This document shows positions 1 to 10,722 of a stretch of DNA of 64,000 nucleotides, one piece after another (within the stretch, counting starts at the first letter, position 1; every line of letters starts with the position of its first letter). The notes beneath the pieces are model-generated. The model was not told the origin of the DNA and searched no databases. It worked only from the letters and a program-made list of their open reading frames with translations. The translations under genes were made by a program, and so were the position numbers. Source of the stretch: Mycosarcoma maydis (lineage: Eukaryota > Basidiomycota > Ustilaginomycetes > Ustilaginales). The DNA lies in contig NC_026481.1 of the NCBI RefSeq assembly GCF_000328475.2, forward strand, positions 248,001 through 312,000. The letters are read 5' to 3'.

Positions 1-2029
1 GTCTTGCCAACACTCTTCACCAGTCGAGACGACGACTCAGGGCAGCCCAAGTGCCATGATGACATTGCCACGCTCTCAGGGGCGTGGCAATGCATCGGAC
101 AATTTCGTGGACACAGCGTACGATTCCTACAGTATCACGGCCTGGCCGTCGTCTTGCCACTGCTCTCCCGTTCTGCCAGCACCTCGCCCGCTGTTTGGCG
201 GCTTCGCCAGCGCCCTGACTTGAACGGCTTCACTACAAGCACATTCAGTGCCTCTGTGCTTTGGGTCTGGTGCGGTCTCTTTGCTTCGGTTTCTTGTTTC
301 ATTTACTAGCACAGTCGTGGCTTTGCATCTTTGGTATGATGCATCCTCCATGCATGAAAAGCATAGCACATCATTGAAAATTCCTCATGCGGTAAAAAAA
401 AAGCAAAAACTGAAAAGGGAGGATGGGTGCAAGATGTGTTTATCGCACAAAAATTTTCACTGCCTGCGTCGTTCAGCGCAGATGGACACGTTGCCAACAA
501 TGCTTGGTGGGATGAACAGCAAGGAGAGAGATGTCCACACTCCGCTGTGATGCACTGTCTGCGCAGACAGTGGGCGTGAAGGACAGCTTCCGCCTGATGC
601 ACGTGCATCACGGGCGAGTCTGGCGAAAAGCCAGAGGTGGCAATGCCGAAGGTCGACTAGCATGAAACAACGTGCTGGTATTAACGAGGCGAATTTGGGC
701 CGATGCACACACTTTGCTCGTCGCTTCCACAAAAGAGCACACTAACGAGAAGAGTCAATAGGGTCGAGAGGTGGACACACTGATTGCTCTTTCGGCCCTG
801 CGTTACATGCCTCGCTAAAGCCGAAGGTGAAGACAAGCTTTTTTTGTCGCCTTGCTTCTCTTGCGCTTTTCACTTTGTCCATGGACACATCGCGTTTGGC
901 TCATACTCAGTCGCAGTGCCGCATCATCCAGCTAGCAAGCTGATGCTGGCATGCCTCGAGCTTCGTAGGCTTGCCGGAATATGCTTGGCGGCAACTGTCC
1001 AGCACGAAACCAGGAAGACCGAGTTGGATGGGCGAGGAGCAAGGAGTCAAAAGGCAAGAGAAGAAGCGAGGTTACTCTCACCCTCCAATTCTTCTGCACC
1101 TCCCTTGGCTATAAGATTTTTTGCTCATCAGCACTCGCACAGTTGACCGAGCGGGGTGGGGGACATGCGACAACCCCTTTGACTCAGTCCCTCCCACCGT
1201 GCTCGATCGGCCGTCGCTGTTTCCTCGTCCGAATCTCGGCAGGACTCTTTTCAGCCGACGCCGCGTCCCGCTTCAGAAAAGTCTTATCAGCCCCTGATCT
1301 ATCTGCGTCGCGACAGCTGTTCTTTGATCTCTCGCTTGGAAGATCAAGAAAATTCAGGCTGCGCAGTTGAACGGGGTCCACCTTTCGTCCCTGTTTTCTT
1401 TTTTTGGTTTTTTTCTTCCCTTCTCGGACTCTACCATTTTGCCGTGTTGGCATTCTTCGAGGCGCAATTGCGGACCGAGATCGCTCCCGTTGTGACTCAC
1501 AATTGCTCTCTGTCGATACGCTTGCCCGTCAGTCCTTCGTGGATGGGCAATGGCTGAGAATGTTCTCGGACCTGTCTATCTGTCGGCCAGACGTGACCTT
1601 GCAAGCTTTTTACGAATGATGTTTCGATCTCCCCCGCACGTACAGGAAATGCAAGAACACTAGGCTTCGGCAATCTTCGTGGAAAGGTTGCTGGTCTACT
1701 TGCTGAGTCCGTTCGCTTCTGTTCACGTCCTTGCGTCGAAGTCAGCGCCAGCATCCGTTGGCAATGTGTTACCCGTACTCTTGTTTCGCCATGCCATAGT
1801 TGACAGGCGGAGCTCTATGCGAAAGACGCAATCAAGATTGCCGCGTGCCACGGCTTGATATGTTGATGGTGGCAATTTCGATCTCCTTTGATCGGATATC
1901 TCAGCCTCGCAACCTGCTCTCCCTTGCAAGTGACGTTTGAGTTCGCGGCAGTTCGCTTTGGTATGCCGGCGGAGATGCCTCCTCCCCTTCGCGCTGTAAT
2001 AGTCATCTAGAATCGCTTTTCTTTGACAC
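1..2029. other. No supported gene; left flank and 5' region of the GNAT gene
   Basis: Only short overlapping open frames of 60-130 codons on both strands occur here, none with a recognisable domain. A pyrimidine-rich tract lies at about 1388-1422. The last part probably contains the promoter, and possibly a 5' exon, of the acetyltransferase gene that follows. A frame is open from base 1 to 309, but its translation looks like noise. Confidence 0.5.
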
Positions 2030-3370
2030 GTGCGTCATTATTCTCCGATAGCAACACAGAGGCAAATCGCTGATCGTTGCTTGCTACCCTCTAACTTGTT
2101 GTCAACTCGAAAACAGTCGCCTGATCATGGCGAGACGTACGCATCGACCGCCTCGTTCCTGCTTAGGTTGCTCGTCGATGACCGACACGTCTGCCTTGTC
2201 GCCGTCGCCAAACCCATCCCGGAGCCGGCAGCACCACTACCCGATTTGTCCCACACTCGTAACATTGATGCTCCCGTCCAATCCCACGATGCTACCTCAT
2301 CCGGCGCTGCATCACCTGCGGCAGGTAGTCCGATCAACGGGCTGGAATCGTTGCATCTCGCAACTGACAGAGTCGCACAGCAGGATCAAGATGGCAACTC
2401 GTCCTTAGGCGAAGCCTCGAGCAGCCTTTCTTCGTCTCCACAGGCTGCGTCGTCTCTCTTCTCCACCACCGCCACAGATGCAGTAGGTCAGGGGAGACAT
2501 GGGCTCGTTGCACCGGCTGCACCGCATATGAGGATGATCAGTCCACGCGACGAAAAGGGTAGGATCAACAATACCCCAGCCACCTCGGTGTTCTCCGACA
2601 TATTCGCGGAGCGAGGCTTGCCCGTCCGCAAATTCACGCTCGACGACCTACCTGGGCCCACTGATACAGCGCATGCACCTGTCAAGAAGGTGCTAGCTCT
2701 GCCACCGGCTCGTACAGCCGAAACTGAGACCATCCTCGGCGTGGTCTCGGCGCAGCTAAGCGTGGTCAACGCTCCGAGCGAAGACCATCTCTTTACTAGC
2801 ATCAACAGCAGCAGAGCTAAAGTGCAAGATGCGACGAGCATGATCGATGTGCACCTGTTGACGCTTGCTACCGCGCCGGAGGAGCGCGGTCAGGGGCTGG
2901 GAGCGAAGCTGCTGTCCGCCTTGCATGCCGAGTGTATGGTTAAAGCCAGACTGATGGCGATGAAGGCTCGTTCCAGAAAGCCGTCGTCCAGACCTCTACC
3001 TACGGTCACCCCGCTCAGTCCGAAGTTTATCAACGACGATTGCACGCCAACGCTCTTGGCTACGCTGTGCTCTGCCAGTAAGGGGGACACGCTGCGCGCG
3101 CTGACTGGACCGACGCTGGCAAGTCTGCGCGATGCCGATCCGGCGATCGGTCACTACCTCACGCGTACACACCTGGAAGTACATCCGTCCAACGTACACG
3201 CTCTGTCGCTCTATCGCGCGCATGGGTTTGCCGCACCCGCCGATGACGCTAAGGCGATCAAGCGCGGCTTTTACAGGGGCGATCTCAGGATCGCTGCAAG
3301 CGAAAGGACCAAAAGGGGAGGCACCGATGCCTGGGTCTTGCAGCGCTTCGATGGTCCGATTCAGTCGTGA
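2030..3370 (+). CDS. GNAT-family N-acetyltransferase with two large insertions
   Basis: Probable acetyl-CoA-dependent N-acetyltransferase of the GNAT fold; the substrate is not evident. Seen in the sequence: a hydrophobic strand pair at residues 42-62, a strand at 232-246, the acetyl-CoA pyrophosphate loop RGQGLG at 286-291 followed by an alpha-helix, and the C-terminal signature 'LEV..SN..AL.LY..HGF' at 382-400, which resembles RimI/Naa50-type enzymes. The fold is interrupted by a Ser/Ala-rich stretch of about 170 residues (63-231) and another of about 75 residues (302-376). The annotated start is uncertain. A branch-point-like CTAAC at 2091-2095 and an AACAG at 2112-2116 could be the end of an intron, so the true N-terminus, with the usual first strand and helix, may lie in an upstream exon that I could not identify. 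Convergent with RPL39. Confidence 0.75.
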   Translation: MRHYSPIATQRQIADRCLLPSNLLSTRKQSPDHGETYASTASFLLRLLVDDRHVCLVAVAKPIPEPAAPLPDLSHTRNIDAPVQSHDATSSGAASPAAGSPINGLESLHLATDRVAQQDQDGNSSLGEASSSLSSSPQAASSLFSTTATDAVGQGRHGLVAPAAPHMRMISPRDEKGRINNTPATSVFSDIFAERGLPVRKFTLDDLPGPTDTAHAPVKKVLALPPARTAETETILGVVSAQLSVVNAPSEDHLFTSINSSRAKVQDATSMIDVHLLTLATAPEERGQGLGAKLLSALHAECMVKARLMAMKARSRKPSSRPLPTVTPLSPKFINDDCTPTLLATLCSASKGDTLRALTGPTLASLRDADPAIGHYLTRTHLEVHPSNVHALSLYRAHGFAAPADDAKAIKRGFYRGDLRIAASERTKRGGTDAWVLQRFDGPIQS

Positions 3371-3882
3371 AATCAAGCATCATTTACCAACCAGGAATGC
3401 ACATACCGGATTTGCTTCACACGTTTGTACAGTCACGAATCACGAATAGTTCGTATCGGGTTTCGTCGCTTGCGCGATAATTCTACCAAGTTATCTTTCG
3501 TCGCTTGCTTCTGCGTCGTGACAGTCCGGGTGAGCATTAGCAAGCTTGTGATCGCGTGAACCGGCGTGAATGGTATACCGTCCGCTCGCACTCGATCTCT
3601 CAGCGCGGTTCAGAAATCAGTCATGAAAAGCGGGCGCAAATCGGGCTGCAAGAGCTATGTTTCGAGATTCACGATTCGTGACTCAAGGCGACTTAAGTCG
3701 TTGAAAGTGTGCGATGATAGTTTGAATTTTGGGCTGTACAACCACGCAAGGTCGAGCTGGACCGAGTGTTGCGCGCGGGACAAGCAATGATGTACAAAAG
3801 ACACTCTTCTCTCATGAAACCGAGAGAGCGAGCAGAAGAGCGGATGACGTGAAAAAATGGCGCAACATCCAACAGATTTCCA
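3371..3882. other. Convergent spacer between the GNAT gene and RPL39
   Basis: Holds the 3' flanks of both genes. Copies of the dispersed TCACGAAT motif occur at about 3433-3447 (two in tandem) and 3666-3682 (a facing pair). No gene seen. Confidence 0.6.
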
Positions 3883-5318
3883 TTAGATGTTGAGCTTGGT
3901 TCGACGCCAGTGACGACGCTTAGCGTTGTACTGGATCTTGTTGTCGGCCTTCATGCGGAACCAGTTAGGAATGGGTCTGTTCGAATGAGGTAGCAGAGCA
4001 AAGCGTCAGTATTGGTGCAAAAGCATACTGGCCACATAGAGACAGTAGCATGGCGATGCGTAGATCAGCGATAGAATAGCAGTAGCAAGTGTCGCAAGCC
4101 GGATTGTGAAACCGATTATACACCCGTGTGTCGATCAGAGGGCTGTTCGAGGTGCGCAAATGGCGCCGCTGAATGACACGGCACATTGTGGCGTAGTCGC
4201 TCCTGAGCCAAGTACCAAAGGTTGACAGTCAGACGCGCACCAGACCAAGGAAACTGCGCGCATGCCGATCCAGAGTAGGGAGGCTTGTCGGTCGAAGGGC
4301 GCGCGCGCGACGTCTCGCCCTCCGAACAACGGCTGACGACATTTCAAGACAGCTGATAAACGCCCATGACAGCATTGGAACTGGTCAAGCCGCATCGCAT
4401 GCCCATCTACAAGGAATTCGGCAAGCGGCCGACTTGATCTGACAAGATCTGCTGCACGCAATCACCAAGATGCCTCAGATCGAAACAACGTCCCTACCCG
4501 CCCGTGACCACCGTATAGCTGACATGCTGCTTGTGCGGCCCTGTTCCGATTTGCATTGACTCGAAGACGCGCGAATTGTTCGCGCGCCATGCCATTCAGC
4601 TGGACACTGACGTGGTGCACCGTGCATCAAAAGCCCTACTACCAGCGACTGATCCTGTGTCCATCATGTTGTACAGGCCTTGAGCACCCACTGCGCCTCT
4701 GCAAGGCTATTGATGTCGCGTCCCAGCAAGTGCAACATCAGCATGCACAAAACTGGAGAGATCCTGGCATTGACTAGTCGTTCATCCAGCCTATCGGAGT
4801 GTCGACCTGCAGCGTGCGAGAAGGAAGCGGCGCATTCTAGTCGATGATCGTGATGTGGACATTTTAGAGCGGTGTTGTTCGCTGATGTGTTGGGCTGAAA
4901 TACGTTGTTTTGCCTTTTTTGCCTGGAAGCACTACCTGCAAATGCTGGTGTAGGGCTATGATGCTGAGTAGGCGGAGCTAAGTGTGTTGTTGCTTTTGAC
5001 GAATGCTTCTGTCGTCCTGATGCTAGCCAATTGTGGCGCAAGTCATAGATGCAATCAAAATCCTTGAACACCTAACTCGTGTTTGGCGCATGTTCTGGCT
5101 ACCTAGCAATGGTGCTAATACGAACGCATCGTGTCCCACTCTGGTCGCTTCGTTTGGCTGCAACCCGATGTTGATATCGCTGCTACATGCACTACTTTAC
5201 TGCCACCTGCTACTGCTATTGATCCGATCTCGCCTTTCCAAGACTGATGTACGTACCGGTTCTGCTTCTGCGCCTTGGCGAGCTTGACCTTAGTGCGGAA
5301 AGTCTTCTGGGATGGCAT
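3883..5318 (-). CDS. RPL39: 60S ribosomal protein L39 (eL39), two exons: 5257-5318 and 3883-3976
   Basis: Component of the large ribosomal subunit at the polypeptide exit tunnel. Exon 1 encodes [20 protein letters not shown] plus the first two bases of an Arg codon. It ends at a GTACGT donor (5256). Exon 2 starts after an AACAG acceptor (intron end 3977) and encodes the remaining 31 residues, rich in Arg and Lys ([14 protein letters not shown] at the C-terminus), then TAA. The joined product is 51 residues, the expected length of eL39, and the reading frame joins exactly. A branch-point-like ACTGAC lies about 30 bases before the acceptor. The 1,280-nt intron is far longer than both exons together and much longer than the other introns in this window. 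Longer open frames inside it on either strand are shadows. The family call is very secure; the exon boundaries are inferred from splice consensus. Confidence 0.95.
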
Positions 5319-6134
5319 CTTGATGTATTGCCTTTTTGGTATAGGTTGGATGAAGATGGTGGTTCTCGAACAGTGGCGATGGGCTGTCTTGGTGCTGTGT
5401 CCGTGGCTGAGGCTGAGCTGGGTTGACTGATGCGGAATTCCATTTTTGCGGTAGCCCATCTACAGTCATTCTTACCTTGCTCTACTAGCGCTCTTGCGTT
5501 GAAAATTCTCGAGCGCCAACGACCTCACATCCCGCTCCTTTGGATTTGGAGCATTGGCACTCGAGGCGCTGCGCTTCAGGTACAGCTGCTCACGGCGAAC
5601 AGCCAAAGACGAATTTGACCCTCAACTGAGAGCTTCAGCCTGAACAACACAATTTCGTTTCCCAAATCCAGTCAGCAGCAAAGACGGCCGACCCCCAAAA
5701 CGGTCACGTGTAATGCTATACTTTTAATTTTCCAAAGCTATGTGAGGTCGCTCCTGCTGAATTCTTAGGTTGACGTCGTAAAAACGGAGTTCCAACTCCA
5801 AATTCGGGACCCGGAACTCGGAAAACCCGCCTACCGATTTTCCCCAACTCGGGTTCTAGCTTCGCCCGGTTATATTGCTTTGCCGGCGAGCCGTGACACA
5901 TCACACGTTTGACAAGCAGACTCGCATACGTCGCCGCCCTTTTCGACTTGCAGCAAAAAGTGTGCGTGTGGGTATCTGCTTGCTCGCTCTTGTCATGGTC
6001 GCCATAAGCAAAGTACTATTCCTCGAATATCACACACTTGTCTCACCCCTTGAAGCGAGCACAGGATGACTGCATTTCATCTCACTATGTCGTCACGAAC
6101 GAAAAGGGCACATATCTCAAAAGTGAAAAGCTAA
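5319..6134. other. RPL39 upstream region / dienoyl-CoA reductase 3' flank
   Basis: No gene seen. Within it, 5771-5777 reads TGACGTC (seven bases of a CRE-type palindrome). Bases 5786-5855 contain repeated AACTC[CG] elements, including a short inverted repeat (GGAGTT-CC-AACTCC) and a GGAAAA/TTTTCC pair able to fold back. Confidence 0.5.
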
Positions 6135-7037
6135 TCAAAGACGGGAGCCGCTCACCAGGGAGCTCAAGCTCTTGGGGTCTAGACTGGTGGTCGGGTACGG
6201 CAGCATAGGGCCTTGAACTTGCCAAGCTCCACCATCAACCACCATCTGGGTGCCAGTGATGAAGGTGGCCGCATCGCTGAAGAGGTATACGCCTGCAGAA
6301 GCGATATCGCTCTTCTTGCCCATCCTCTGCATGGGCACTCCCTCGGCCACTGCTTCACCTACACCCTTGGGAGCCAGCCTGTCCATACCTTCGGTATCGG
6401 CGATGGGACCCGGAGCGATGACGTTGCTCCTGACGCCCAATGGACCCATCTCTACCGCCAGGACGCGGCTTAGTGCGTCCACACCAGCCTTTGCGGCGCT
6501 CGCATGCGACTGGTACGGCAATCCATAGTAGTGGAGCGTTGCACTGATGAAGATGTAGCTACCCTTGTTCTTGGTCACTTCTTCCAACGTAGCTTTGACC
6601 GTGTTGTACGATCCGATCAGATCGATGTCGATGACGGTCTTGAAACCCTTCTCGGTGTTCTGCTCGATACCGGCGAGCCAATTGGCAGCTGAGCCGGCAA
6701 TAACAAAATCGATCCTGCCGAACTTCTCAATCGTCTTACGTGCTGCTTCGCGCAGCTGTTCCGGCTCGCGGACGTCTGCAGGGCAAGGGAGACACTCCTG
6801 ACCCGTCGCCGAAGAGAGTTCTTTGGACGCTCGCGCGAGACGGTCAGCTTTGCGTCCCAAAATGGCTGCATTGGCGCCGAACGACATGATGGTCTTGGTC
6901 ATCTCGTAGCAGATTCCAGAACCGCCTCCAGTGCAGAAGAGCACTTTACCCTTGAACAGGTCTGGGCGGAACACTTTGAATGGATCCGCAGCCGGCAGGA
7001 TCACAGCTGGTCGTGAGGTGTCTCCTTCGTCGCTCAT
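6135..7037 (-). CDS. SPS19: Peroxisomal 2,4-dienoyl-CoA reductase (SDR family)
   Basis: NADPH-dependent reductase that removes double bonds at even positions during beta-oxidation of unsaturated fatty acids. The 300-residue product has the SDR nucleotide-binding motif TGGGSGI (residues 36-42), the family segment around GSAANW (115-120), a helix with the catalytic-type Lys in AAKAG (181-185), and the conserved 'NVIAPGPI' turn (206-213). It ends in Ser-Arg-Leu, a type 1 peroxisomal targeting signal, so it should be imported into peroxisomes; this separates it from mitochondrial relatives. The start MSDEG at 7037 was chosen because it gives the usual length of the fungal enzyme (about 290-300). 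An in-frame ATG 75 bases upstream (7112) would add 25 unconserved-looking residues. The next gene on the same strand is Ku70, 750 bp upstream, so no co-transcription is implied. Confidence 0.92.
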   Translation of the reverse strand: MSDEGDTSRPAVILPAADPFKVFRPDLFKGKVLFCTGGGSGICYEMTKTIMSFGANAAILGRKADRLARASKELSSATGQECLPCPADVREPEQLREAARKTIEKFGRIDFVIAGSAANWLAGIEQNTEKGFKTVIDIDLIGSYNTVKATLEEVTKNKGSYIFISATLHYYGLPYQSHASAAKAGVDALSRVLAVEMGPLGVRSNVIAPGPIADTEGMDRLAPKGVGEAVAEGVPMQRMGKKSDIASAGVYLFSDAATFITGTQMVVDGGAWQVQGPMLPYPTTSLDPKSLSSLVSGSRL

Positions 7038-7786
7038 GTTGACGTGTTGTGCTTTGCGGTGAAAAATGTAGGGGCCGAGTTGGAGTTTGTCTTGTAGGTA
7101 TGCTTGTCGCAAACGAGTAGATGTGCACCAAGGGAAAGGATGCTACTTGGCGGAAAAGCGATGGCTTAAAAAGGTAGAAAGAGGCACCGAGTGTAGGTAC
7201 GCATTAGGAATGTGATGTGAATCACAGAATCGTGAATGCTGAGAGCTCAAATATAACTAAGTTACGTGAAACTTGGCTCCTCGGCAATCGGCAAGTGCTT
7301 ACTTCGTCAGCCGGGCGTTTCCACTGGCTCAGCGCACTGAATTCCGCAATCCGTAGTATTTAACAGGCTAGCTTTAAAATATATAGTTATTGTCCTTCGC
7401 ACATCTCGTGACTCACGACTTGTGATCTCGCTTGACATGGTGCATGCAGCATCGAGCTGTCACGTCGAACGCTAAAAAGTTAAGTTGGCGAATCACGAAT
7501 GTACCTGTCAAGCATGGACCCACCGCTGATTCGATTCGGTGATATGATTACAAGACAACCGAAGTTACCACCAAATCTGACCGTGATGCTTCTTGCCGTG
7601 TGTGACTCTAATCTACTGTTCAGCTGACCTCTTTTCACCAAACGAGACCAAATTCGTGGTCCACAAACATGCATCTATGACCCCAGAGACGCAAGAGACA
7701 GTCACGAGTCTTGTCATCAGTATCAGACAACGTGTTCTTACAGATGTGCGTGGATCGCCTCCAATGCACAGGCCACGAATTCTTGA
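7038..7786. other. Spacer: dienoyl-CoA reductase promoter and Ku70 3' flank
   Basis: No gene seen. Contains copies of the AATCGTG/TCACGAAT motif (near 7225, 7400 and 7492) and a short AT-rich tract at about 7365-7392. Confidence 0.5.
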
Positions 7787-9928
7787 TTACGCCTTTCTCT
7801 GTTTGCGAATATGCTCATCGATCCTCACCAACAGATCTGCCTTCCTGCCCTTCTTGTCCAGCCTGTAAAAATCGCACGCCGACTTCAACTCGTCTACAGT
7901 ATACGCGCTCAACTTGCCACTCTGCCATAGCTCCATGATCTCGGAATCATCTTCGAACGTCGTCTTGCGTACACTTGTGCTCGTCTTGGCATGCTTGCTC
8001 GCTGCAGCAGAGACGACATTCAACCTCGGATCTTGATTGATCGCCGTGTGCCAGTCCTGGATGAGATGAGCGGTGCGTTTTTTGATGGTAGCGTACTGTG
8101 GAACAGTGAGGTCTGTGGGTGTGTCGGGTACCGGTTCTTGGAACGCGGTGGCCATGAGGACTGCATAGTGGTGGTTGAGTGATGGATTGGGGTAGTGGTC
8201 CGGGTTGAACGGCTGCCTTTTTTGATACCGCTCGATGAACGCGACCGCTTTATCAACTTGTTCGTCCTTGGCGTCTTCTGTATGCAACAGGTTGGCAGGT
8301 ACATCGCGTACGTCGTCGGCATACGGTAAAGTGATAAGATGCATACCGGGAGCAACGAGCTGCTGTCCATCGGCGCTGACCTCTTCCTCCTGAGGTACAA
8401 TCGCCACAAATACCGGAACCACATTCTGCCTCGGCATGAAAAGTCCCAGCCCCACCTTGTCCTTGCTAATCATCGAATTCAGTAGCGCGGTAAACGTCTT
8501 GCGACTACCTTTCCACTCGCTATCCGACGGATAGATAAAGTAGGAGTGCTTGACATTCCACTCGAATCGAAGTAGATCGTCTCTGTTTCGAAAGCCGATC
8601 AATTTGAGAGACGGCAGCATGCCAAACGTTTTGATACTTCTCAGCTCTCCCGGAGTGAATGTCACCTGTCCACGAAGGCTTGAGGATGGGCCGAATTGGA
8701 AGGCCGGGATGACCTGGTCCTTGGATAACGGCTTGCCCGAGTTGACATCGACGTAGTGCTGGTGCGTAACAACTTCCTTGAGCTCGCCGCAGTCGTCGTC
8801 GACGATTACCTTGACAGGATTACCCTTTGTGGTTTTCGATACGAGACTGTAGCCTTTGATGCCGATTTGCCACTTGCGTCCACGCGTGCGTGCCTGTGGA
8901 AGCCTTTCCTCGCCTTGGTCTGACTCATTCGATTCTGGTGTTGGGTCGAGAGCAGCGAGTTCGAACCGGATATTGAACACAACACGTTTGGGTGTCTCGC
9001 GCGTAGCAACGTCATCCTCGAGCTCCTGAAAGCGTACGCTAGAATCCCACAAAGTGCGCTTCGTCTCCTGACCCTTCAGCTGCTCCGCCGCTGTGCTACT
9101 AAAGCCTCTTGGCAGTCGTCGAGCAGTGCTGTCGTCGTCGTCGTCTTGATCGCGATCGTCATCGTAATGAGCAAAGACGTCGGCGTAGAACTTGTTGATC
9201 TCGAAATCGCGTGTCAACTGGCTCCCCGATGGCTCCTGTGACGCTGCTGTGGGCTTGTTGGAATTGATGAAGAATGGCTCGATGCGGACGCCGATCTTAC
9301 GGAATTCGTTCATCTTGTCGAGACACGCCCTCCTTGCTTTGGTGGCCTTGGGGTCGATACTCATGGGATGCGGATCGTCATTATCCGTGATCCAGAATAC
9401 CCTCTTGCTTCCTGCATTAGCGGCGGCCACCACAGCCACGCCAGCGTTGGCAAGCGCCCAGTCAATGCGCATCTGCTTTTCCGCCGGCGGTAGCACAGTG
9501 TACAGATGCTTGGGATCGAGCTCTGCCTCGTGCAACAGTGCTTTGAGGTTGTAGGTATCGGGGACATTGACTTGGCGTACAGATTGAAGCTCGTAGCTTC
9601 CCTTGTAGTATTCGCCGGGCTTGACCGAGTGGAAGAGCGTGTCGGCGCAGTTGAAGATGAGCACGCCGACATGGTCGTGTGGGGAAGAGATGAGTTTCTT
9701 CTGCATCAGTGAGGCGGCCGCCTTGAGCGCAGAGTAGAGGGGCGAAGTATTGGTAGCGGGATCAATGCGATGCATAGATGGACCGGCGTCGATACAGAAG
9801 AGCACCATGTCCTTTTGGAAGGTGGCGTCGAGATCGAGTGGTTCGAGCTCGTCGTCGTCATCGTCGTCAGTGTCCGAGTTGAACGCGCGCGCCGCTTCGC
9901 GCTTGTTGACAAAGTAAGCCTTGGGCAT
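7787..9928 (-). CDS. KU70: Ku70, DNA end-binding subunit of non-homologous end joining
   Basis: With Ku80 it forms the ring that binds double-strand DNA ends, starts non-homologous end joining and acts at telomeres. The 713-residue product starts with a short acidic extension (a run of Asp at about 20-27). It continues with the vWA-like alpha/beta domain (strand 'DMVLFCIDAG' near 40, strand 'HVGVLIFNCAD' near 88, then a nucleotide-fold-like core to about 230). The Ku beta-barrel core follows (about 300-560, including 'GLGLFMPRQNVVPVFVAIVPQ'). It ends with a C-terminal SAP DNA-binding motif at 673-713 (LSAYTVDELK...KADLLVRI), which is typical of Ku70 and absent from Ku80. Length and domain order fit the fungal family (called ATP-dependent DNA helicase II subunit 1 in databases). 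Single exon. It shares a 794-bp upstream region with the divergent esterase gene. Confidence 0.95.
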   Translation of the reverse strand: MPKAYFVNKREAARAFNSDTDDDDDDELEPLDLDATFQKDMVLFCIDAGPSMHRIDPATNTSPLYSALKAAASLMQKKLISSPHDHVGVLIFNCADTLFHSVKPGEYYKGSYELQSVRQVNVPDTYNLKALLHEAELDPKHLYTVLPPAEKQMRIDWALANAGVAVVAAANAGSKRVFWITDNDDPHPMSIDPKATKARRACLDKMNEFRKIGVRIEPFFINSNKPTAASQEPSGSQLTRDFEINKFYADVFAHYDDDRDQDDDDDSTARRLPRGFSSTAAEQLKGQETKRTLWDSSVRFQELEDDVATRETPKRVVFNIRFELAALDPTPESNESDQGEERLPQARTRGRKWQIGIKGYSLVSKTTKGNPVKVIVDDDCGELKEVVTHQHYVDVNSGKPLSKDQVIPAFQFGPSSSLRGQVTFTPGELRSIKTFGMLPSLKLIGFRNRDDLLRFEWNVKHSYFIYPSDSEWKGSRKTFTALLNSMISKDKVGLGLFMPRQNVVPVFVAIVPQEEEVSADGQQLVAPGMHLITLPYADDVRDVPANLLHTEDAKDEQVDKAVAFIERYQKRQPFNPDHYPNPSLNHHYAVLMATAFQEPVPDTPTDLTVPQYATIKKRTAHLIQDWHTAINQDPRLNVVSAAASKHAKTSTSVRKTTFEDDSEIMELWQSGKLSAYTVDELKSACDFYRLDKKGRKADLLVRIDEHIRKQRKA

Positions 9929-10722
9929 GGTAGGCCACTACAATACCGCACAAGTTGGAGTATGTGGCAGATGTGTTGGAGAAAGAGTGGCGAGGTGGTA
10001 GTATGCGTTCCTCAAAGAGTTGATCTTCTATGCTCTGCTTTAACTTCCAGTTCAGGGTTTGCCCACGTTTTTCGCGTTGAGTGGAGGCTGATTGAAGACG
10101 AAACGCGCTTTGAGTGCCCAACACCGAGGAGGAAGGCACGAGGTGTTGGTCTAATCACGAATCACGAATCACGATTCACGAATCGCAGGAGAAATAGAAG
10201 CCCTCGCATGTGCCGCGTGCCGGGTGCCCCACAATCGTGGTGAATGTTACACTTTCGCCAACTTCACACGTCAGCTGGCTATCCACGATCCACGTAATCT
10301 CGAATCGGAATCACGTGTGTTTTGTCTGCCCCACGTTGATTCTTCCTCACACAAGCAGCTACAGGACCGGACCGGCGTACGCTTCAGTCACACACGGCTT
10401 GTTTCTCTACATGCACCGCATGGCGGAGGCTTTGATGCTGTTTTGGTCCTTTCGGCGCGGTCAAGTGGTGGTCATGAATACCTTGTGATGCTCGACCAGG
10501 TTGAGGCTGCAAGGTTTGCCCGTTTGTTCTCTGTTAGAGGTTGATCGGGGAATCGGAAGTATCGGTGATCACGAACGTGACAGCTTGTGTGACCTTGATC
10601 GGCTGTAAGCTCCCCGCATTCTGGGATTTGGGCCGCAGCGCTTGGCCACTTTTGCCGGTCGGTCTCTTCCTTTTTCGACTTCCTCTCCTCGGACTACGAT
10701 CACCACAACTGGCTAGACGAAT
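9929..10722. other. Shared upstream region of Ku70 (-) and the esterase (+)
   Basis: No gene seen. A cluster of the dispersed motif lies at about 10152-10187 (TCACGAATCACGAATCACGA followed by an inverted copy). Confidence 0.55.

Noticed and set aside
1..309. Frame open from the left edge to 309, as a possible C-terminus of a truncated gene
   Set aside because: Composition is Ser/Leu/Trp noise with no recognisable motif. A real gene end cannot be excluded without the sequence to the left.
4135..5071. Open frames inside the RPL39 intron
   Set aside because: Short, no domain, and the splice sites on either side are unambiguous.
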